Shown one piece after another: positions 16,553 through 25,388 of a DNA stretch of 64,000 bases; position 1 is the stretch's first letter, and each line of letters starts with the position of its first letter. A program made the position numbers and the translations under genes. The notes below the pieces were generated by a model. It was not told the origin of the DNA. It saw nothing but the letters and a program-made list of their open reading frames with translations, and searched no databases. This stretch comes from Edwardsiella anguillarum (GTDB lineage Bacteria; Pseudomonadota; Gammaproteobacteria; Enterobacterales; Enterobacteriaceae), in the NCBI RefSeq assembly GCF_008801815.1, contig NZ_VZOX01000008.1; one strand, written 5' to 3'.

Positions 16553-17176
16553 TTACATCGCTAAATCATAAATTCTTAAGTCTTGATGTATGCTAGGGAT
16601 AAAACGGCATAATAACTGATATTTAATCAGTAGTTCAATGTTATTTCTTGCATTGATTTTCTTCATTAAGCTCCTCTTGATATAGCTTGATGATTTATTG
16701 CTAATAGAGAGTTTTTTTGCGATTTCATTATTGTTGATTCCTCGTAAGAAGTAATACATAAATCGTGTTTCAGTAGGCGAGATCAATCTGGAATCGCGCA
16801 GTCCAAGCGCTTTATCATTCAATGTATAAGATATATCCAGCAACAAGTCAGACAAAATATTACATATCTCATGAATGTTTTTTGATGATTCGATAAATCT
16901 CACCTGATGGTAATTAAACATATCGCTGAGAATGTGTATATATTTGCTATCCATAATGAATAGTACGACTCCACCTGGATCGGTATGTAATATATAATGG
17001 CCAATTTCAGCCAGGCTCATCCCTGACATAACATACACAGACACCTTCTCGTCATACTGATTTACGCCTAAATAAACAGATTTATCCAGCATGGTAGAAC
17101 AGGCCTTTTCAAGGCCTGAAATAAAGAAGTTATCTAAGCCATAAAAATTTAATCGATTAGCAATAGAATTAGGCAT
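16553..17176 (-). CDS. LuxR-type (response-regulator-like HTH) transcriptional regulator
   Basis: The product has 207 residues from ATG 17176. The C-terminal third has a LuxR/NarL helix-turn-helix: LISPTETRFMYYFLRG, then NNNEIAKKLSISNKSSSYIKRS and KINARNNIELL. The N-terminal 130 residues look like a receiver-type or unrelated domain (for example VVLFIMDSKYIHILSDMF) without clear phosphorylation residues, as in fimbrial regulators and BglJ-like proteins. The gene is AT-rich, unlike its surroundings. It follows the autotransporter gene on the same strand after about 80 bases, so the two may be co-transcribed and the protein may control surface-protein expression. A TTG start five codons upstream is possible. 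Confidence 0.7.
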   Translation of the reverse strand: MPNSIANRLNFYGLDNFFISGLEKACSTMLDKSVYLGVNQYDEKVSVYVMSGMSLAEIGHYILHTDPGGVVLFIMDSKYIHILSDMFNYHQVRFIESSKNIHEICNILSDLLLDISYTLNDKALGLRDSRLISPTETRFMYYFLRGINNNEIAKKLSISNKSSSYIKRSLMKKINARNNIELLIKYQLLCRFIPSIHQDLRIYDLAM

Positions 17177-17255
17177 AAACGCTTTCGTCAAAAATCATTG
17201 ATTATATTTCAGCGAGCATGGGAAATATCGCCGGACGTATCCGGCGATTTATCAA

Positions 17256-20200
17256 TTAAAAGATATACTTAATGCCTAGTGTTGCCGTGGTATCACTGTA
17301 GTGTTCCTTGCCAACCTGTACGCCAACGTTGCCCCACAGATTGACGCTATTATTGATTTTCCCATCAATGCCTAATTTTACCTCAGCAAGATTATTCGCG
17401 CCTTGCTGATAAGATCGATCGCCATTTACTTCAACAGCAAAGCGCTGTGTATTATGGAGCCAGTTTGCTTCAATAAACGGCTCAAACTCACGGGATTTAT
17501 CTTTATCGATAATACTATGTCCTTTAAGAAAGGTACGCAGCCCCACTCTCGTCTGAATATTATTTGTATTGGTACCACGTATGCGCGTTCCATTGGCTTC
17601 CTGCATATTACCAGACTGAATCCCCATCCATGTCAACTGTAGCTGAGGCTGTAGATACCAGCTATTAAGGCTGCCATATTCAGTATGGTAATCTTTTAAC
17701 TTAAGTGTATAGCCACTTTCTAGCGATGCACTCCAGCCGTGAGTGCGATAATTTTGTGCAACAGTTTGCTCACCTTTTACCTGGTTATTAAACCAGCCAT
17801 ATTGCAACCAGCTATCAACATAACTACCTGATTGGTCTTCGGGGTTAGCAAACCAAGAGCCGTACATACCCACGCTATAGCCATTCACTGATCCTTGAGC
17901 ACGATATCCAGAAAGCGTTGAATGTGTATTGCTGTTGCTATGTCCATAACCCGCCATCACACCTAGATGGATACGCTGTTGACCCGGCATAATCCATTGG
18001 GCAATATCGCCTCCGAGTTGCACCAAGTAACGGTTACTTTGCGTGTCCAACTGACCACTATTATCCCTGGAAACATTATGACTACCGGACTGGCGTAACC
18101 ACAGGCTGGTTGCATGCTTTTTACCCGTAAATGCATCGATATATTCTATTTCACCGAGGCGATCGTGCAGACTCATTGTAAAAAGTGTGTTGGCAGCAGC
18201 AATATTGGAAATATAGCCGCCAACTTCAGGCCGAAGAACCGGAGACTGAGCAGAAGCCAACGTATTACTCAGATACCAGTTAGATTTATTGTCTCCTTGC
18301 CCCCTGACGAGATAGTAATCATAAGCACCGGAAACAATACGCCCGACTTGATGGAAATCTGCAGAGGAATTTCCTGAAACATTAATCAGCTCAATCCCCT
18401 GTAAGGTTTTTTCTCCTACTCCTCCTACATTGGTTACACTGACCCATCCGCTGCCTTGTGTATCACCATTCACAATAAGTTTATTAATGGCTGAATCATC
18501 GCCATTAATAACCCCGTTAAAATAAAAATGGCCGTTATCGCTGTTTAAATTACCATCAATCGTCAGCGCGCCGTGGGGATTAGGGGATTGTTGTTCAGCA
18601 AAATACAGTGAACTGTCGACCAATGTCAGGCCGCTGATCCGTGATCCTGCAGCATTTTCCCATCGACTATAGTCACTCAACGTCATCGCTATCTTGCTAT
18701 GACTGCTACTCATCGCGCTACCGCTAAGCAAACTCCCTTTAGCCTCTAGAGCAACATCGCCCTGTTCGGCTTCAAGCATGACACCGTTACCGGCGCTGAT
18801 TGCTGAGTTCACCAATGCGATATTTGCCTTACCCGTATTTACATTAATTGCACTATGCTTTCCCCAAAGCTGTGAGTTAGAGACAGAAATATTTGCGACA
18901 CTGCTAGGCTGAGTGCTATTAACGTACAGTCCACTACCCTGCTCAGCCTTGAGCGATGAATCGGTAACTTGTAGCGAACCACCATTATATATAGCTGCAC
19001 CGTGTGCACCATCACCAATAGTACGGATATCTGTTTGGGAAAGGGATGCTTGACCCGCACGGATAGCTACGCCATGGCTACCACTTCCGCGAGTCTCTAA
19101 ATAGGCGTTATCTAATGCTACTTTTGCATTCGCGCCATTCGCATAGGCGGCATAACTTCCTTTCCCTTCGGTAATGGCATGTAAACCTTTAGCCGCGACC
19201 AACGCCTGACTTACCGGATCACTACCATCCACACCTTGTTCGAGAGCCGTTGTACACTCTCTCCCTCCGTTCCTGGCACAAGCGGACAATGCAAATGCCC
19301 CATCTCCTCGCGTGACTACCTGCGTATTTCCTATCGTTGATATTAGCGTATCCCCGATGGTTCCGGAGACCTGAGCTAATATACCCATCGCCGAGGTTCC
19401 CTGCGTTGTAATGCGGTTATTACCACGTAGTGAGACATTAGCGCCGAACTCGCTAACAACACCATTCGCCGAGACATCCCCTGACATATCACCCAGTGTT
19501 TCAATCTGAATATTAGTCAGCTGCGCCTGAGAATTCTCGCCGCTGGTAAGTACACCGTAACTACCTGCACCTTCTGTAACAATCTGGCTATCATTACTGA
19601 CAAGCATCGCACCTTGATGAACTAGCAAAGCACTCGACAACGCATGGCTCGTCACCACTTGAGCGTTATCTAGCGTTACTCGACTACCCGCATCCGTAGC
19701 ATAGACGCCATAGGCAGCCCCCGTCGTTGCAATACTGCTTTGGCTTATTGCAACAGTACTTCCCCCTGAAACCATTGCACCATGCGAACCATCGCCGCGA
19801 GTCTGAATATTTCCACTATCAAAAGTCACCTCACTGCCGCTGTTAGCTTGCACTGCGGTGCTATTATTTCCTGTAGTGAACAGTGCAGTTTTTTGTGCAT
19901 TCAGCGTTCCCTTAGCCTGAGCAAAAAGTGCAGAGGAAAACTCACCGCTAGTCTCAACCTGACTATTCTTAATATTTAGATTGGCCTCGAATTCAGCAAT
20001 AGCGCCAGCAGCATTTAATCCAATCCCCCCTGCTGATGTTACGATGATTTTGGTTGCATCAACGTCTATCACTGAGCCTTTACCTGAGCTAAGTACCCCA
20101 CCATGGCTCTTGTTATTGGATTCAACCACTGATTTAGAAATAGTTGTACTACCGCCCTCTTTTGACTGGAGAGCAAAACTTCCACCCCCGCTGCTGAGCA

Positions 20201-20486
20201 AGTGAGATGATGTTACATCTGTTCTTCCTCCTGATGTAGTCAAAATTCCACTGGATGCAATAGCCGCTGCAGTAATACTGGAGTTAGTGATTTCCAGGCT
20301 AGATTTGTTACCTACGGTCACAGTACTGATATATGCAGAACCATTATTATTTAGATTCTCACCCATTATTTTATGGTGGTTGCCATCAGAAAAATCCACG
20401 GGAGAGGCGATAGCGCTCTGAATCGCCGCGGTGATAACTCCAATAGCTAAGATTCCATTTGTGTTATTAATTGCGATAAATCTCAT
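17256..20486 (-). CDS. Autotransporter (type Va secretion) with repetitive passenger
   Basis: The 1076-residue product begins with a signal peptide (MRFIAINN to about AIAS). A long serine-, glycine- and asparagine-rich passenger follows (about residues 30-760). It ends with an outer-membrane beta-barrel of about 280 residues closing on phenylalanine (LGIKYIF), the outer-membrane insertion signature. The passenger is built from units of 24-25 residues of the form [IV]-x-T-x-G-x-G-[SA]-[HY]-G, for example IQTRGDGSHGAMVSG and IRTIGDGAHGAAIYNG. These predict a beta-helix of the pertactin/AIDA type. A cysteine pair (ACARNGGREC, near residue 405) is unusual for a passenger. SD GGGGAG precedes ATG 20486. 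The gene is AT-rich and flanked by IS relics, suggesting transfer. Adhesion or aggregation is a likely role but unproven. Confidence 0.85.
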   Translation of the reverse strand: MRFIAINNTNGILAIGVITAAIQSAIASPVDFSDGNHHKIMGENLNNNGSAYISTVTVGNKSSLEITNSSITAAAIASSGILTTSGGRTDVTSSHLLSSGGGSFALQSKEGGSTTISKSVVESNNKSHGGVLSSGKGSVIDVDATKIIVTSAGGIGLNAAGAIAEFEANLNIKNSQVETSGEFSSALFAQAKGTLNAQKTALFTTGNNSTAVQANSGSEVTFDSGNIQTRGDGSHGAMVSGGSTVAISQSSIATTGAAYGVYATDAGSRVTLDNAQVVTSHALSSALLVHQGAMLVSNDSQIVTEGAGSYGVLTSGENSQAQLTNIQIETLGDMSGDVSANGVVSEFGANVSLRGNNRITTQGTSAMGILAQVSGTIGDTLISTIGNTQVVTRGDGAFALSACARNGGRECTTALEQGVDGSDPVSQALVAAKGLHAITEGKGSYAAYANGANAKVALDNAYLETRGSGSHGVAIRAGQASLSQTDIRTIGDGAHGAAIYNGGSLQVTDSSLKAEQGSGLYVNSTQPSSVANISVSNSQLWGKHSAINVNTGKANIALVNSAISAGNGVMLEAEQGDVALEAKGSLLSGSAMSSSHSKIAMTLSDYSRWENAAGSRISGLTLVDSSLYFAEQQSPNPHGALTIDGNLNSDNGHFYFNGVINGDDSAINKLIVNGDTQGSGWVSVTNVGGVGEKTLQGIELINVSGNSSADFHQVGRIVSGAYDYYLVRGQGDNKSNWYLSNTLASAQSPVLRPEVGGYISNIAAANTLFTMSLHDRLGEIEYIDAFTGKKHATSLWLRQSGSHNVSRDNSGQLDTQSNRYLVQLGGDIAQWIMPGQQRIHLGVMAGYGHSNSNTHSTLSGYRAQGSVNGYSVGMYGSWFANPEDQSGSYVDSWLQYGWFNNQVKGEQTVAQNYRTHGWSASLESGYTLKLKDYHTEYGSLNSWYLQPQLQLTWMGIQSGNMQEANGTRIRGTNTNNIQTRVGLRTFLKGHSIIDKDKSREFEPFIEANWLHNTQRFAVEVNGDRSYQQGANNLAEVKLGIDGKINNSVNLWGNVGVQVGKEHYSDTTATLGIKYIF

Positions 20487-20941
20487 AATACTCCCCTAAT
20501 GCACATCACATGCAAACATGCAGCACTCAAACAAATGTTACTTTTTTGAGAATAAACGATCTTTTATGCTGAAAAAAGACAATAACTCGATCTTTTGATC
20601 TGCAAAATTGAGTTGATGTGATATAAAAAACTAAAAAAAACAAAGATAGTCAAAATAAAAATCCAAATATATCAACTATATCGAATGAAAAGATCGTTTT
20701 GGATTATATTTTTGGTTTTAAATGCCAAATTTAAATAATGAATATGTATGTTTTCTTTTTGAAAACAGATTGGAATATTATTAACAATAAATTAACATGG
20801 ATATTTCCATAAGATGACCACAAGCAACTGGAATAGAATAATTCATTGCATTTAATATAAACAGAATAACAGTAAGTAAGATGAATGTAACTTCATAAAC
20901 TATTTCGGTGGTAGTGTAAAACGTGCGGTCTCTTTGTGATC
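20487..20941. promoter_or_regulatory. AT-rich upstream region of the autotransporter gene
   Basis: These 455 bases are strongly AT-rich, with A/T tracts around 20630-20800, and contain no gene. The region should hold the autotransporter promoter on the minus strand. Its composition makes it a likely H-NS binding target; an H-NS paralogue is encoded at 37693-38094. No specific operator can be named. Confidence 0.45.
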
Positions 20942-21743
20942 CTGTCGCATGAGCGACATGGCATTAGCCAAAGGGGGGAGCTGGCCGTTTTTTCAGCCAC
21001 CCACAGATAAAAGTGTTCCGCCGGTGATAATCTGTCGGCGGCTGAATGCTGACGTTGTCCTGTGTGTACATGAGTATTGACTCAGTGCCCGCCACTATCG
21101 TCTATGCCCGCTGAAATGCTTTAAATCCTGGCATGGGTCACACCCGTTATTTGATATTCCAGAGAGCTTGCTCAATCAGATGATTAAGATATCTGCCCTT
21201 ACTGATGGTAATTATTTCATCGATTGAGCTATCGCCATTAGGTGTCACCAGTATGGCGGTATTGGCACCATTCTTATCAATAAATTCGCTATCCTGTGCG
21301 CCATGATGGCTACTCACCTTGTGAAAGAAGCGTAATGCGGCGGCGGTCTCCCGTTTGGCGGTCAGCCGGAAATCGACGGTTTGACCTACCGTGCCTATCG
21401 CACGATATAAATATTTTCACTGGTCTTTGATTTTGATGCCGGTTTCATTGATACGTCATCCGCGGCCCGCTGCCGTTTATACTAACGACATGCCTTATCC
21501 GGAAGCGGCGCCAAGCGGATAGCCCAGCGGTGAAGCATGGCGTGGTTAAAATGAATACCGCGCACGGTCATTATCTCTTCGAGATCGCGCCGAGGCAGTG
21601 AGTAAGTCAGATATCAGCGGATACACTGAACAATAACCTCGATGGGATAATCCCGTGGTTTGAGGGCGCTTCGGATAAGAGGCATGGTTAAGCGGCATCA
21701 CAGGAAAACAGCATGTTACCTGAGCATCTGTCCTATGCGACAG
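20942..21743 (-). mobile_element. IS6-family-like element relic B (802 bp, decayed transposase)
   Basis: The element is bounded by CTGTCGCAT (20942-20950) and its inverted copy ATGCGACAG (21735-21743), giving 802 bp, a typical IS6-family size. Minus-strand translation in shifting frames gives LPRRDLEEIMTVRGI, MLHRWAIRLAPL, GQTVDFRLTAKRETAAALRFF, EFIDKN, RYLNHLIEQALWNIK and PMPGFKAFQRA. These match the IS6/IS240 transposase order from the N-terminal HTH through the DDE domain. Several stops and frameshifts break it. No 8-bp target duplication is visible in the flanks. Same orientation as relic A. Confidence 0.8.
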
Positions 21744-21968
21744 ATGCGAGATCCCGCTGGGCACTGCGTCTTGCCCGGCGTCGTAGGCCATTGCACTACG
21801 GCATAAATGTTATCTCCATCACTAATTTATGCCGCAATTAATATGCTTTTTCATTTTTTGAGCGCGGTAGCAAAATATTTTCCCCGCGGGGTGATAGGAT
21901 CAAACCATAATAAATTAAAAATGTTTTTATCCCATCTTATCCTGGCTCCTATGTGTGAGGAAAATAAC

Positions 21969-23231
21969 ATGAATCTCAAGCTGCAGCTGAAGATACTGTC
22001 ATTTCTGCAGTTCTACCTGTGGGGGAGCTGGCTGACGACGCTCGGTTCCTACATGTTTGTTACCCTGAAGTTTGACGGCGCGGCCATCGGGGCGGTTTAC
22101 AGCTCGCTGGGGATTGCGGCGTTGTTTATGCCGACCCTGCTGGGGATCGTGGCGGATAAATGGATCAGCGCCAAGTGGGTCTATGCCGCCTGCCATCTGG
22201 TGGGGGCGTTGACCCTGTTCCTGGCGGCCCAGGTGACGACGCCAAGCGCCATGTTCGTGGTTATCCTGCTGAACTCCCTGGCCTATATGCCGACCCTGGG
22301 GCTGGTGAATACCATTTCGTATTATCGGCTGCAGAATGCGGGCATGGATATCGTCAGAGATTTTCCGCCGATCCGTATCTGGGGCACCATTGGGTTTATT
22401 CTGGCCATGTGGGCGGTCAGCTTCTCCGGCTTTGAGCTGAGCTACATGCAGCTGTATATCGGTGCCGTGGCCTCGCTGCTGCTGAGCCTGTTTGCCATGA
22501 CGCTGCCCCATATTCCGGTGGCGAAACGCCAGGAGAAACAGGGCTGGGCGGAGATGCTGGGGCTGAATGCCTTTAGCCTGTTCAAGACCCCGCGCATGGC
22601 GATCTTCTTTATTTTCTCCATGCTGCTGGGCGCTGAGCTGCAGATTACCAACATGTTTGGTAACCCGTTCCTGCACAGCTTCGATCAGAATCCGCTGTTC
22701 AGCGGCAGCTTTATCGTCGAGCACGCCTCGGTGCTGCTGTCGGTATCACAGATCTCTGAGACCGTGTTTATCCTGACCATCCCGTTCTTCCTCGGGCGCT
22801 ATGGTATCAAGAACGTGATGCTGATGAGCATGGTGGCCTGGATGCTGCGCTTCGGCCTGTTTGCCTACGGCGATCCGTCGCCGTTCGGCACCGTGCTGCT
22901 GGTGCTGTCGATGATCGTGTACGGCTGCGCCTTTGACTTCTTTAATATCTCTGGCTCGGTGTTCGTCGATCAGGAGGTCAAACCGTCCATCCGCGCCAGC
23001 GCGCAGGGGATGTTCCTGATGATGACCAACGGGTTCGGCTGTATCCTGGGCGGCATCGTCAGCGGGAAGGTGGTGGAGTATTACACCCACGGCGGTGTGA
23101 CCGACTGGCCGACCGTATGGCTGATCTTCGCCGGCTACTCGCTGCTGCTGGCCGTCATCTTCCTGTTCCTGTTCCGTTACCGCTACGTCCGTCCGCAGGG
23201 GCATGACGCTGCCGTACGCCAGGAGGCCTGA
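21969..23231 (+). CDS. nupG: Nucleoside:H+ symporter NupG
   Basis: NupG is a 12-helix major facilitator protein that imports purine and pyrimidine nucleosides with protons. The 420-residue product (E. coli 418) starts MNLKLQLKILSFLQFYLWGSW. It retains GSYMFVTLKFDGAAIGAVYSS, FPPIRIWGTIGFI and ASAQGMFLMMTNGFG. Codons upstream to 21807 lack homology. GAGGA lies just before ATG 21969. In E. coli it is controlled by CytR, DeoR and CRP; a TGTGAGG element precedes the start but I cannot assign it. Its neighbours (nucleoside phosphorylase, PnuC, adenosine-deaminase-like) suggest a nucleoside salvage region. Confidence 0.96.
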   Translation: MNLKLQLKILSFLQFYLWGSWLTTLGSYMFVTLKFDGAAIGAVYSSLGIAALFMPTLLGIVADKWISAKWVYAACHLVGALTLFLAAQVTTPSAMFVVILLNSLAYMPTLGLVNTISYYRLQNAGMDIVRDFPPIRIWGTIGFILAMWAVSFSGFELSYMQLYIGAVASLLLSLFAMTLPHIPVAKRQEKQGWAEMLGLNAFSLFKTPRMAIFFIFSMLLGAELQITNMFGNPFLHSFDQNPLFSGSFIVEHASVLLSVSQISETVFILTIPFFLGRYGIKNVMLMSMVAWMLRFGLFAYGDPSPFGTVLLVLSMIVYGCAFDFFNISGSVFVDQEVKPSIRASAQGMFLMMTNGFGCILGGIVSGKVVEYYTHGGVTDWPTVWLIFAGYSLLLAVIFLFLFRYRYVRPQGHDAAVRQEA

Positions 23232-23247
23232 GTCTTGCCGATATACC

Positions 23248-23279
23248 GGGCCGCACCGCAGAGTGCGGCCCATTTTTTT
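23248..23279 (+). terminator. nupG terminator
   Basis: GGGCCGCAC (23248-23256) and GTGCGGCCC (23263-23271) form a 9-bp stem with a CGCAGA loop, followed by a run of seven T. Confidence 0.92.
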
Positions 23280-23399
23280 CGCCATGTTAATGCCCACAGG
23301 GTGCCCTCCCTCTTGCCCCGGCGCATCCGTTGTCTGTCCCGATCCCGGTCGTTAGGCTAGCCTTTTTCATTGCCGAATCTCACCCACGCAGGGGGACGC

Positions 23400-23837
23400 A
23401 TGACGATTGTACCGTTGGATGAAACCATGATGCGCCGCTGGGTCGCACTGCGCGCCCAGCTGGCGCCGCAGACGCCGCTGAGCCGCCACTGGCTTGAGGG
23501 CTGCGCGCTGCTGGATGCCGCCCCCTACGCCGCCCTGCTGGCGCTGGACGCCGAAGGTGAGGCGCAGGGGTTTGTGGAGATTGCGCTACAGCCGGAGACG
23601 TTACAGCGCAGTGCGCCTGCCCGGCTGCGGCTGTGCTGCCTGTTCGTATCGCCCGACCGGCGACGGCGCGGGGTGGCGACGGCGCTGATGGCGGCGGTGG
23701 CGGCCTGGGGACGGCAGCGTGGATGCGCGGAGATGGTGACGGCGGTGGCGCTGGAGGATAGGGCGCAGCAGCGTATGCTGGCTGCGCTGGGGTTGACCGA
23801 GCAGGCACGGCAGGTGACCTACCGTCTACCGCTGTGA
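23400..23837 (+). CDS. GNAT-family N-acetyltransferase
   Basis: The 145-residue product has the acetyl-CoA binding core of GNAT enzymes: LCCLFVSPDRRRRGVATALMAAV (motif A, R/Q-x-x-G-x-A, residues about 83-105), then the C-terminal QQRMLAALGLTEQ, matching the usual A-x-x-L-Y-x-x-x-GF ending. WVALRAQL near the N-terminus resembles aminoglycoside 6-prime acetyltransferase-like proteins, but the substrate cannot be read from the sequence. The ATG at 23400 follows GGGGG; a start ten codons upstream is less likely. It converges on pnuC. Confidence 0.72.
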   Translation: MTIVPLDETMMRRWVALRAQLAPQTPLSRHWLEGCALLDAAPYAALLALDAEGEAQGFVEIALQPETLQRSAPARLRLCCLFVSPDRRRRGVATALMAAVAAWGRQRGCAEMVTAVALEDRAQQRMLAALGLTEQARQVTYRLPL

Positions 23838-23890
23838 GATGAGCCGCGCCGCAGAGGAGCGTCCCGGCTGGCGGGACGCGGGCAGGGCGA

Positions 23891-24619
23891 TTATACGGTG
23901 GCCGGCGCCAGCGGGCGGGAGCCGTGGCGGCGCGCGCTTTTGATCCAGGTCACGGAGCCCATCACGGCGATCGCGGTCAGCAGGATGTACTCCAGCGACA
24001 TGGCGTAGACCCCCTGGATGGCGTAGATCACCACGCTGATGATGTCGATCACCACCCATAGCAGCCAGTTCTCAACGTATTTGCGGGTCATCAGCACCAT
24101 CGCGGCGATGGAGAGCACCAGCATGGTGGAATCCCACAGCGGGAAGGCATCCGGCTGCAGATCCGGCATCACGGCGGCCACGCCCATTCCCTGCAGCAGA
24201 TCGATGGCGACGCGGGTGAGGACGGCGAACACCGGATCGATAAAGCGGGTCATCAGGGCAATGGCAACCAGGCAGACCAGGGCCAGGGTTAGCGCCTTGC
24301 CGCGCGACAGCCAGCGTACCCTGAGGGCAGCCTCGTTATCGCCGTTCTGCCGACTCCAGGCGTACCAGCCGTACAGGTTGGCGGCGAAGAAGAACACCTG
24401 CAGCAGCAGGCTAGCATACAGCTGGATCTGGAAAAAGATGGCGGCAAACAGGGTGACGTTGATCAGCCCAAACAGGTAGTTGATGATCTTCTCTTTGCTG
24501 GCAAACCAGATACACAGCAGGCCAAACAGCGTGCCGATGGCTTCGATCCATGACAGGGCATATCCGCCTTCGCCGAGGGGGATGTTTGCCATTACGTTGT
24601 TAATGCTGAAAAAATCCAT
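23891..24619 (-). CDS. pnuC: PnuC-family nicotinamide riboside transporter
   Basis: PnuC proteins are SemiSWEET-like transporters that take up nicotinamide riboside, trapped inside by phosphorylation. The 242-residue product (E. coli 239) starts MDFFSINNVMANIP. It has about seven hydrophobic segments, the family motif YGWYAW (WxxW) near residue 85, and WLLWVVIDIISVVIYAIQGVY near the C-terminus. It begins one base after the nucleoside phosphorylase stop, so the two are translated together. That pairing suggests the imported nucleoside is cleaved by the phosphorylase; specificity for nicotinamide riboside is likely but related PnuC proteins carry other nucleosides. Confidence 0.82.
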   Translation of the reverse strand: MDFFSINNVMANIPLGEGGYALSWIEAIGTLFGLLCIWFASKEKIINYLFGLINVTLFAAIFFQIQLYASLLLQVFFFAANLYGWYAWSRQNGDNEAALRVRWLSRGKALTLALVCLVAIALMTRFIDPVFAVLTRVAIDLLQGMGVAAVMPDLQPDAFPLWDSTMLVLSIAAMVLMTRKYVENWLLWVVIDIISVVIYAIQGVYAMSLEYILLTAIAVMGSVTWIKSARRHGSRPLAPATV

Positions 24620-24620
24620 A

Positions 24621-25367
24621 TCAGTTCCCCTTGTTATAATCCTGTCGGATGGCGTTGAGGGCCAGCTCGATCTCTCGGGCTTCGCCGCGCTGGCTGTGCG
24701 CTTCCTGCTGCTGGTAGTCGTTGATGCCCTGCGCCAGCCCACCGCTGTGGGTGACCACCACGTTGAGCACCGAGGCGGTGCGCAGGCCGCGCAGCGCGCC
24801 AACCACCATCAGCGGCGCGGTTTCCATATCGGCGGCCAGAATACCGCGCGCCGACCATTCGGCGTCCAGCTCGGCCTCTCGGTCGGTGTAAAAGCTGTCG
24901 TGGCTGCGCACATAGCCACAGTGCGCCGGGAACGCCAGGCGTTCGGCCTCTGTGCGCAGCAGGTGCACCAGGCCGTTGTCGGCGCAGGCCGGGTAGCTGG
25001 CAGGCGCATAGGCGTGGCTGGTTCCCTCATCGCGCACCGCGCCGCTGGCGATCACCAGATCGCCCATCGCCATGTGATCCTGCAGGGCGCCGCAGCTGCC
25101 GATGCGGATCAGGGTGGTGATGCCGATGTGGCGCAGCTCCTCCACGGCGATGGCGGTCGATGCGCCGCCGATGCCGGTGGAGATGGCCAGGACTTCGATG
25201 CCGTGGAACTCGCCGCGCAGCGCGCGGAACTCGCGGTTTTGCCCCAGCGGCTCGACCTTCTCCAGAAAGCGGGCGACGTGCTCAACGCGCTGCGGATCGC
25301 CGGGCAGCAGCGCATAGCGTGCCTGGGTCATGGCGCGGCTCAGGCGGATGTGCGGTTGTAGTTCCAT
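24621..25367 (-). CDS. Nucleoside phosphorylase (uridine phosphorylase-like)
   Basis: This enzyme family cleaves nucleosides with phosphate to base and ribose-1-phosphate. The 248-residue product has the Udp-type layout: ALLPGDPQRVEHVA, STGIGGASTAIAVEEL, IRIGSCGALQ, and ADMETAPLMVVGALRGLR, with the ribose-binding Met-Glu. Similarity to uridine phosphorylase is clear, but sequence identity to E. coli Udp is moderate, so purine or nicotinamide riboside substrates remain possible. The start at 25367 has a GAGGAG site. It sits in a tight unit: regulator, 21-base gap, phosphorylase, 1-base gap, pnuC. Confidence 0.8.
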   Translation of the reverse strand: MELQPHIRLSRAMTQARYALLPGDPQRVEHVARFLEKVEPLGQNREFRALRGEFHGIEVLAISTGIGGASTAIAVEELRHIGITTLIRIGSCGALQDHMAMGDLVIASGAVRDEGTSHAYAPASYPACADNGLVHLLRTEAERLAFPAHCGYVRSHDSFYTDREAELDAEWSARGILAADMETAPLMVVGALRGLRTASVLNVVVTHSGGLAQGINDYQQQEAHSQRGEAREIELALNAIRQDYNKGN

Positions 25368-25388
25368 CGGGCTCCTCATACGTCTGTA

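Noticed and set aside
20942..21743. Intact insertion sequence
   Set aside because: The ends and size fit an IS6-type element, but the transposase needs frame changes and has several stops, and no target duplication was seen, so it is recorded as a relic.
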